A DNA stretch of 10,481 nt, taken from assembly GCA_030625695.1 (NCBI GenBank), contig DAOUQK010000102.1, positions 1 to 10,481 on the forward strand, read 5' to 3'. Below, piece after piece: positions 6,080 through 10,481 of the stretch. The notes beneath the pieces are model-generated. The model had not been told where the DNA came from, ran no database searches, and saw nothing but the letters and a program-made list of their open reading frames with translations. The stretch comes from Paracoccaceae bacterium. GTDB lineage: Bacteria; Pseudomonadota; Alphaproteobacteria; Rhodobacterales; Rhodobacteraceae. Both the position numbers and the translations under genes were made by a program. The first letter of the stretch is position 1, and the number at the start of each line of letters is the position of its first letter.

Positions 6080-6868
6080 TTGCCCATAACCATCGCCACA
6101 TGGAACATCAATTCGGTCCGCCTGCGTGAACCTATCGTGTTGAAATTGCTGAAAGAGCACGGACCAGATATCCTGTGCCTGCAAGAATGCAAATCCCCCG
6201 TCGACAAAATCCCGACCGAAGGTTTCGCCAGCATCGGCTATCCTCACATGGTTGCGCGTGGTCAAAAGGGCTATAACGGCGTCGCCATCCTGTCACGTCT
6301 GCCAATAGAAGAGGCGGGATCGCAGCAATTTGCCGGCCTTGACCACGCCCGCCACATCGCCGGCCGTCTGGAAAATGGCGTAACGATCCACAACTTCTAT
6401 GTGCCCGCAGGCGGTGATGTACCGGACCGCGAGAAAAACGAGAAGTTTGGCCAAAAACTCGACTACCTGACCGACATGCGCGATTGGTTCCACTCCGACA
6501 AACCTGAAAAGTCCATTTTGGTTGGCGACCTGAACATCGCCCCGCGCGAAGATGACGTCTGGAGCCATAAGAAGCTGCTCAAGGTCGTATCACATACGCC
6601 GATCGAGGTTGAACAGATGGCGGAAACCCAGGATGCGGGGTCATGGGTTGATATCACCCGTCAGGACATCCCCGAAGGCAATCTTTACAGCTGGTGGTCG
6701 TACCGCGCCCGCGATTGGTCGACCGCCGACAAGGGTCGCCGCCTTGATCATGTCTGGGCCACGCCTGACATTTCCAATGCGGCCCACTCGAGCCACGTCC
6801 TACGCGAGGTACGCGGATGGGAGAAACCATCCGACCACGCGCCGGTCTTTGCGACATTTGATCTTTAA
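6080..6868 (+). CDS. xth: Exodeoxyribonuclease III (AP endonuclease), TTG start
   Basis: A 262-residue Mg-dependent exonuclease III / AP endonuclease of the EEP superfamily, for base-excision repair (AP-site incision, 3' end cleaning). Motifs run in order: IATWNINSVR, LCLQECKSP (metal Glu), GYNGVAILSRLP, HNFYVPAGGDVPD (catalytic Tyr), LVGDLNIAPREDDVW (Asp/Asn), SWWSYRARDW, RRLDHVWATPD, and KPSDHAPVFATF (catalytic Asp-His). The open frame extends to ATG 5927, but that start lies in the upstream terminator and adds about 51 residues unlike the family. ATG 5990 adds 30 atypical residues. The TTG at 6080, with GCGAG six bases before it, gives (M)PITIATWNINSVR, the normal N-terminus and length (E. 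coli XthA is 268). Function is very sure; the start is likely but inferred. It has no obvious operon partner upstream, and cnoX follows after 66 bases with its own promoter candidate. Confidence 0.93.
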   Translation: MPITIATWNINSVRLREPIVLKLLKEHGPDILCLQECKSPVDKIPTEGFASIGYPHMVARGQKGYNGVAILSRLPIEEAGSQQFAGLDHARHIAGRLENGVTIHNFYVPAGGDVPDREKNEKFGQKLDYLTDMRDWFHSDKPEKSILVGDLNIAPREDDVWSHKKLLKVVSHTPIEVEQMAETQDAGSWVDITRQDIPEGNLYSWWSYRARDWSTADKGRRLDHVWATPDISNAAHSSHVLREVRGWEKPSDHAPVFATFDL

Positions 6869-6876
6869 CTGATCCC

Positions 6877-6905
6877 TTGGAATCCCCGGCCACAGCTTTC
6901 ATATA
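6877..6905 (+). promoter_or_regulatory. Candidate promoter of the cnoX operon
   Basis: TTGGAA (6877-6882), 17 bases, CATATA (6900-6905) precede the gene. The leader would contain GGGGCAAGCCCC, a small hairpin (6906-6917), and the ribosome-binding site GCGGAG. Motif-only evidence. Confidence 0.35.
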
Positions 6906-6934
6906 GGGGCAAGCCCCCTGAGCGGAGAAAACCC

Positions 6935-7849
6935 ATGAGCGAACTACTATCCGGCGCGGCCCCTGCCGCCGATCTGATCAAAGACGCAACCGAGGCCACG
7001 TTTATGGCCGACGTGATCGAAGCGTCGAAAGAGGCCCCCATTATTGTGGATTTCTGGGCCCCGTGGTGCGGCCCTTGCAAAACCCTTGGACCTCAGCTCG
7101 AGGCGGCGGTGACCGCTGCCAAAGGGGCGGTGAAGATGGTCAAAATCAACGTCGACGAAGCACAAAACATAGCCGGCCAATTGAAAATTCAGTCGATCCC
7201 GACGGTTTACGCTTTTCACAACGGCCAGCCGATTGATGGCTTTCAGGGCGCACTGCCGGAATCCGAGATCAAGGCCTTCATCGACAAAATTATTTCCGCC
7301 AGTGGTGGCGAGGCCCCGGGCGAACAGCTTTCGGATGCGGTTGAAGCGGCCGAGGAAATGCTGGCCGAAGGGGCTGCCGCGGACGCAGCCCAAACCTTTT
7401 CCGCCGTGTTAGAGCAGGACCCGAATCAGGCCGCCGCTTACGGTGGTCTGGTGCGCGCCCACATCGCCATGGACGATCTGGAACAGGCCGAGGCGGTTCT
7501 GAACGGTGCCCCTGCCGAGATTTCGGAAACCCCGGAACTTGAAGCGGCGCATGCCCAGTTGGAACTGGCCAAACAGGCCACCGATGCGGGACCAGTGGCC
7601 GAGTTGACCGCAAGTGTCGAGGCCGAGCCGAACAACCATCAGGCACGGTTTGATCTGGCGCTGGCCCTGCATGCAAACGGCGACATCGAAGAGGCGGTTT
7701 CGCAACTGCTCGAATTATTCCGCCGCGACCGGGAATGGAACGAAGGTGCGGCCAAGACGCAGGTATTCACCATCTTTGACGCGCTTAAACCAGATGACAA
7801 GATTGTTCTGAATGGCCGTCGTCGTCTAAGCTCGATGATCTTTGCCTAA
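6935..7849 (+). CDS. cnoX: Thioredoxin-TPR co-chaperone (CnoX/YbbN family) with active WCGPC
   Basis: A 304-residue two-domain protein. Residues about 15-122 form a thioredoxin fold with VDFWAPWCGPCKTLGP (redox Cys45 and Cys48) and the cis-proline loop SIPTVYAFHNG (Pro89). Residues about 130-304 are alanine-rich helical TPR-like repeats (AAEEMLAEG, AAAYGGLVRAHIAMDDLEQAEAVL, ARFDLALALHANGDIEEAVSQLLEL), ending in the family C-terminus FDALKPDDKIVLNGRRRLSSMIF. The family protects unfolded clients under oxidative stress and passes them to DnaK/GroEL. E. coli YbbN has lost the CxxC, whereas the intact WCGPC here predicts real disulfide reductase activity, as described for Caulobacter CnoX. No signal peptide is present, so it is cytoplasmic. 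The ATG has GCGGAG upstream. It leads a probable operon with the Lon-domain gene 27 bases downstream and the Trm112 gene. Confidence 0.93.
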   Translation: MSELLSGAAPAADLIKDATEATFMADVIEASKEAPIIVDFWAPWCGPCKTLGPQLEAAVTAAKGAVKMVKINVDEAQNIAGQLKIQSIPTVYAFHNGQPIDGFQGALPESEIKAFIDKIISASGGEAPGEQLSDAVEAAEEMLAEGAAADAAQTFSAVLEQDPNQAAAYGGLVRAHIAMDDLEQAEAVLNGAPAEISETPELEAAHAQLELAKQATDAGPVAELTASVEAEPNNHQARFDLALALHANGDIEEAVSQLLELFRRDREWNEGAAKTQVFTIFDALKPDDKIVLNGRRRLSSMIFA

Positions 7850-7876
7850 GGTGGGGATCACAACGGATAGGGGCCG

Positions 7877-8518
7877 ATGATACATCTCGCTGACCTGCCG
7901 GACACAATCGCGGTTTTTCCGCTGCCCGGGGCCGTTTTGCTGCCCCGCTCACGGTTGCCGTTGCAGATATTTGAACCGCGTTATCTGCAAATGCTTGAGG
8001 ATGCCCTGAAAACCTCGGAACGGTTGATCGGCATGATCCAGCCCCTGCCAGTGCCGGGCGATCAAAACGCCCTGCACAAGATCGGCTGCATCGGGCGTAT
8101 CACCCAGTTCTCCGAGACCGAAGATGGCCGATACTTGATCACCCTGAACGGCCTGTCCCGCTTTCGCATCGTCAGCGAAGTCGAAGGCTTCAGCCCCTAT
8201 CGCCGCTGCCGGGTCAGTTGGACCGGGTTCGAATCGGACATGGGCAAGGCCGAAAAAGACCCCGGCCTTAACCGTAAATCGTTTATGAAACTGGTCGAAC
8301 GGTTTCTGGCCCGTCAACAACGCACCACCGACTGGGCCGCGATGCAGGAAACCGAGGATGAGTTGCTGATCAATTCCCTGTCGATGTTGTTGGAATTCCA
8401 ACCTGAAGACAAACAGGCATTGCTCGAATCACCCTCGCTCAGCAACCGCCGCGAAACTCTGGTGGCCCTGATCGAATACGCCCTGCGTGGCGGCAGCCCT
8501 GATGAGGTCATGCAATGA
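7877..8518 (+). CDS. LON peptidase substrate-binding domain protein
   Basis: A 213-residue stand-alone homologue of the Lon protease N-terminal (substrate-binding) domain. Characteristic pieces are IAVFPLPGAVLLPRSRLPLQIFEPRYLQML (about 11-40), the core IGCIGRITQFSETEDGRYLI, GLSRFRIVSEVE, and a C-terminal helical bundle with NSLSMLLEFQPEDKQALLE. There is no AAA+ or protease domain, which is the normal form of this family, so it is not a truncated Lon. Its molecular role is poorly known, and a link to protein quality control is inferred from the domain and from following cnoX at 27 bases. GGATAGGGG lies just before the ATG. Its stop overlaps the next gene's start as ATGA, suggesting translational coupling. 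Confidence 0.92.
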   Translation: MIHLADLPDTIAVFPLPGAVLLPRSRLPLQIFEPRYLQMLEDALKTSERLIGMIQPLPVPGDQNALHKIGCIGRITQFSETEDGRYLITLNGLSRFRIVSEVEGFSPYRRCRVSWTGFESDMGKAEKDPGLNRKSFMKLVERFLARQQRTTDWAAMQETEDELLINSLSMLLEFQPEDKQALLESPSLSNRRETLVALIEYALRGGSPDEVMQ

Positions 8519-8703
8519 ACGACGCAACCCCCCCTGAATTTGACCGCCGTATGCTCGAGGCGCTGATCTGCCCACAGACGCAAACTACGCTGGAATATGA
8601 CGCGCAAGCCCAGGAATTGGTGTCAAAATCGGCCGGTCTGGCTTTTCCCATCCGCAACGGCATTCCGATCATGCTGGTGGACGAGGCCCGGACCCTCGAT
8701 TAA
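8515..8703 (+). CDS. Trm112-family small protein
   Basis: A 62-residue protein of the Trm112/UPF0434 (YcaR-like) family. Marks are MLEALICPQTQTTLEYD and the C-terminal half ELVSKSAGLAFPIRNGIPIMLVDEAR. The classic zinc-knuckle cysteines are reduced to a single Cys19, as in many bacterial members, so zinc binding is doubtful. In eukaryotes and archaea Trm112 activates methyltransferases; a similar partner role here is only inference. It overlaps the Lon-domain gene by 4 bases (ATGA) and closes the cnoX operon. A weak hairpin follows the stop. Confidence 0.92.
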   Translation: MNDATPPEFDRRMLEALICPQTQTTLEYDAQAQELVSKSAGLAFPIRNGIPIMLVDEARTLD

Positions 8704-8715
8704 ACGCTGCGAGGA

Positions 8716-8731
8716 AAGCCCTTCAGGGCTT
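8716..8731. terminator. Small hairpin between convergent genes
   Basis: AAGCCC-TTCA-GGGCTT lies between the Trm112 and ubiquinone-hydroxylase stop codons, which face each other. There is no U-run on either side, so it is at best a weak bidirectional terminator or an mRNA end structure. Confidence 0.35.
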
Positions 8732-8747
8732 GAGGAGCAGCCCATCC

Positions 8748-9974
8748 TTAAAGCGCCTGACCTCGCATCAATCGCGGCAGATCACCTGTCAACCCAGCCG
8801 CTTCTCGGATAAATCCTCGGCGCAGCCCCGGTAACGCGCCAACCGCACCCATCCCCAAATCACGGCCCAGCCGCAGCAAGGGATTATCGTTGGAAAACAA
8901 TCTGTTGACCATATCTGTCGTCATCGCCAACGTCGCCGTATCAAATCGCCGCCATTGCTGATACCGCTCCAAAACCAACCCTGACCCGATGTCTTCACCC
9001 CGCCGTGCGGCCAATACAAGCGTTTCGGCCAAAGCCGCCACATCGCGCAACCCGGCGTTCAGCCCCTGACCGGCAATCGGGTGCATCCCATGTGCGGCGT
9101 CCCCCACCAGTGCCAGACGATCCGCGACAAAACTTTCCGCCACTGTCAGGTTCAAAGGATAGGTAAACCGCGCCCCAACCAATTCGATTTCACCCAGGAA
9201 ATCACCAAACCGGGGCCGCAGAACTTGTAAATACGCCGCTTCATCCAGCGCATTGATGGCCTCTGCCGCCTCACTCCGTTCACTCCAGACAATCGAAGAC
9301 CGATTGCCGGTCAGCGGCAGGATCGCCAACGGTCCGGGCGGCATGAAAAACTGATGCGCCACGCCACCATGCGGCAATTCATGGCCGATCGCACAGACCA
9401 GCGCCGTCTGGCCATAATCCCAGCCCTGCCGCTTGATCCCGGCCCGAACCGCAGTACCGCTTTTGCGCCCGTCCGACCCGATCAACAGTCGCCCGGTAAC
9501 GCAACGCCCATCCTCAAGCGTCACCCGAACCCCAGAACCCGTCACCTCCTGCGCCACCACGGACGTACCACTGATCTGGCTGATCCCGTCCAATTCGCCC
9601 ATCGCGTCAAGGAACGCACGCCGCAGGTGCCGGTCTTCGACCATGAACCCCATCGGCCCTTCTTCAATCTCGCCGTGATCGAAATGCATGAAAAACGGCG
9701 ATGGCCCATGCCCGGCATGACCATCCGTGACCTTGATTTCCAGCATCGGCTGGGCGTGGTCGGCAATGCGCGCCCAAACACCAATCGCCTTCAACAACTG
9801 TTGCGAACTCAGCGCCAGCGCATAGGCGCGACCGTCAAAATTCTCCGCCAGACGCGCAGCCTCTGGCAAAGCGTCGATAACGGTAACGCGATGGCCGGTC
9901 TGCGCCAGTGCCAACGCCAGGGCCGGGCCGTTAAGACCGCCGCCGACAATCACGATATCCGTATCAAACTCCAT
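8748..9974 (-). CDS. UbiH/UbiF/Coq6-family FAD-dependent ubiquinone hydroxylase
   Basis: A 408-residue class A flavoprotein monooxygenase that hydroxylates the ring of a ubiquinone precursor at the membrane, using NAD(P)H and O2. The Rossmann FAD motif is DIVIVGGGLNGPALALALAQTGHRV (GGGLNG 11-16). LLIGSDGRKSGTAVR (166-176) is the DG motif. RLALVGDAAHGMHPIAGQGLNAGLRD (287-311) is the GD motif and UbiH-family signature. Length is normal. Which ring position it acts on (UbiH, UbiF or the alphaproteobacterial UbiL type) cannot be decided. The frame stays open to 10112, but the extra residues are unlike the family. The ATG at 9974 has no Shine-Dalgarno sequence but sits five bases after a TATACA box, suggesting a leaderless mRNA. 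ATG 10010 is an alternative that would add 12 residues. It converges with the Trm112 gene and diverges from the amidase gene. Confidence 0.93.
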   Translation of the reverse strand: MEFDTDIVIVGGGLNGPALALALAQTGHRVTVIDALPEAARLAENFDGRAYALALSSQQLLKAIGVWARIADHAQPMLEIKVTDGHAGHGPSPFFMHFDHGEIEEGPMGFMVEDRHLRRAFLDAMGELDGISQISGTSVVAQEVTGSGVRVTLEDGRCVTGRLLIGSDGRKSGTAVRAGIKRQGWDYGQTALVCAIGHELPHGGVAHQFFMPPGPLAILPLTGNRSSIVWSERSEAAEAINALDEAAYLQVLRPRFGDFLGEIELVGARFTYPLNLTVAESFVADRLALVGDAAHGMHPIAGQGLNAGLRDVAALAETLVLAARRGEDIGSGLVLERYQQWRRFDTATLAMTTDMVNRLFSNDNPLLRLGRDLGMGAVGALPGLRRGFIREAAGLTGDLPRLMRGQAL

Positions 9975-9979
9975 GGATT

Positions 9980-10009
9980 TGTATATGTGCGCGGGTTCGG
10001 GATTGTCCA
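9980..10009 (-). promoter_or_regulatory. Candidate promoter placing transcription start at the hydroxylase ATG
   Basis: On the minus strand TGGACA (10004-10009), an 18-base spacer and TATACA (9980-9985) resemble a sigma-70 promoter. Transcription would begin about six bases downstream, at or next to the ATG at 9974. Confidence 0.4.
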
Positions 10010-10059
10010 TACGCGGTGCTGTCGCTACCGTCGCACAAGAATCAAACAGGGGCATCGAA

Positions 10060-10481
10060 ATGCAAGACTGGCTAAGCAAAAGCGCAAGTGATCTGGGACG
10101 CGGCATCGACAAGGGCGAAATTGACCCGGTCGAACTGACCCAAACCTATCTAACTGCCATCGACGCCCACCCGCACACGAATCGCATCTATGCCCGCGTC
10201 ACCCATGACCGCGCCATCTCCGAAGCCGAAGCCGCACGGGCGCGCGCCAAGGCGGGCTTGCGCCTGTCGCCGCTGGACGGCGTGCCGATCAGCTGGAAAG
10301 ACCTGTTCGACACCGCCGGAATTGGCACCGAGGCCGGAACCGCCCTGTTGAAAGACCGCGTACCGGACCACGACTGCGAAGTATTGCGCAATGCGACGCT
10401 GGCCGGCACCGTCTGCCTCGGCAAAACCCACATGAGCGAGCTGGCCTTTTCCGGACTCGGCCTGAACCCGATCACCGAAAC
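10060..10481 (+). CDS. Amidase-signature family protein, N-terminal part (runs off the right edge)
   Basis: The first 140 residues of an amidase-signature enzyme, a family of about 430-480 residues that hydrolyses C-N amide bonds with a Ser-Ser-Lys triad; GatA and indole-acetamide or aryl-amide hydrolases belong here. Visible are a helical start with ELTQTYLTAID, then SPLDGVPISWKDLFDTAG with the triad lysine at Lys80, and the stretch DCEVLRNATLAGTVCLGKTHMSELAFSGLGLNP typical of the family. The GGSSGG serine motif lies beyond the window, so activity and substrate cannot be judged. The ATG at 10060 has ACAGGGG about 7 bases upstream. It is read divergently from the ubiquinone hydroxylase with an 85-base gap. 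It could be a general amidase rather than GatA, as no gatB/gatC context is seen. Confidence 0.93.
   Translation, partial: MQDWLSKSASDLGRGIDKGEIDPVELTQTYLTAIDAHPHTNRIYARVTHDRAISEAEAARARAKAGLRLSPLDGVPISWKDLFDTAGIGTEAGTALLKDRVPDHDCEVLRNATLAGTVCLGKTHMSELAFSGLGLNPITE

Noticed and set aside
9975..10112. Extended N-terminus for the ubiquinone hydroxylase
   Set aside because: It would overlap the start of the divergent amidase gene and adds residues before the FAD-binding motif that are not typical of the family.
1..10481. CRISPR arrays, insertion sequences, tRNA/rRNA genes, toxin-antitoxin or phage-defence genes
   Set aside because: Scanning both strands showed no regular spaced repeats, transposase motifs, cloverleaf structures or defence-type proteins; the genes are housekeeping families.

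Overview
The window looks like a stretch of core chromosome from a marine alphaproteobacterium, most likely Rhodobacterales (Roseobacter group). The pointers are moderate GC by eye, a DUF3576 lipoprotein gene just upstream of leuS, a Rhodobacter-type porin, a thioredoxin-TPR / Lon-domain / Trm112 gene cluster, and protein sequences typical of that group. No phage, plasmid, insertion sequence, CRISPR array, tRNA or rRNA gene was seen.

Left part (1-2637): leuS (5' part only, running off the window) and a DUF3576 lipoprotein gene lie on the minus strand. They are separated by a strong terminator-like hairpin that sits only 18 bases before the leuS start. A 343-base intergenic region divides them from a plus-strand porin gene, which ends in a UUCG-capped terminator.

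Middle part (2690-5838): yggS (PLP homeostasis, plus) converges on an L,D-transpeptidase-fold gene (minus). The latter overlaps by 4 bases the GTP cyclohydrolase II gene ribA (minus) that precedes it. Between the convergent genes is a two-hairpin palindromic element with the layout of a REPIN/BIME (GTAG + hairpin, inverted copy). Its GTAG ends provide the TAG stop codons of both genes. Divergent from ribA is an OmpR-family response regulator without an adjacent kinase, resembling CenR; the spacer carries clustered CACG/CGTG inverted repeats.

Right part (5839-10481): after the regulator comes a structured 3' region with two hairpins, the second an intrinsic terminator. Then come an exonuclease III gene that probably starts at TTG, a thioredoxin-TPR co-chaperone (CnoX/YbbN type) with an intact WCGPC site, a Lon N-terminal-domain protein and a Trm112-family protein. 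The last three form a likely operon. A UbiH/UbiF-type ubiquinone hydroxylase (minus) converges on this operon. Its predicted promoter leaves essentially no leader. The window ends inside an amidase-signature gene on the plus strand.

The genes are mostly housekeeping: translation, envelope, riboflavin, DNA repair, redox and protein quality control, and quinone synthesis. No new multi-gene system is evident. The interesting material is non-coding: the REPIN that donates stop codons, the hairpin in front of leuS, the structured region after the response regulator, and the possible leaderless ubiquinone hydroxylase mRNA.
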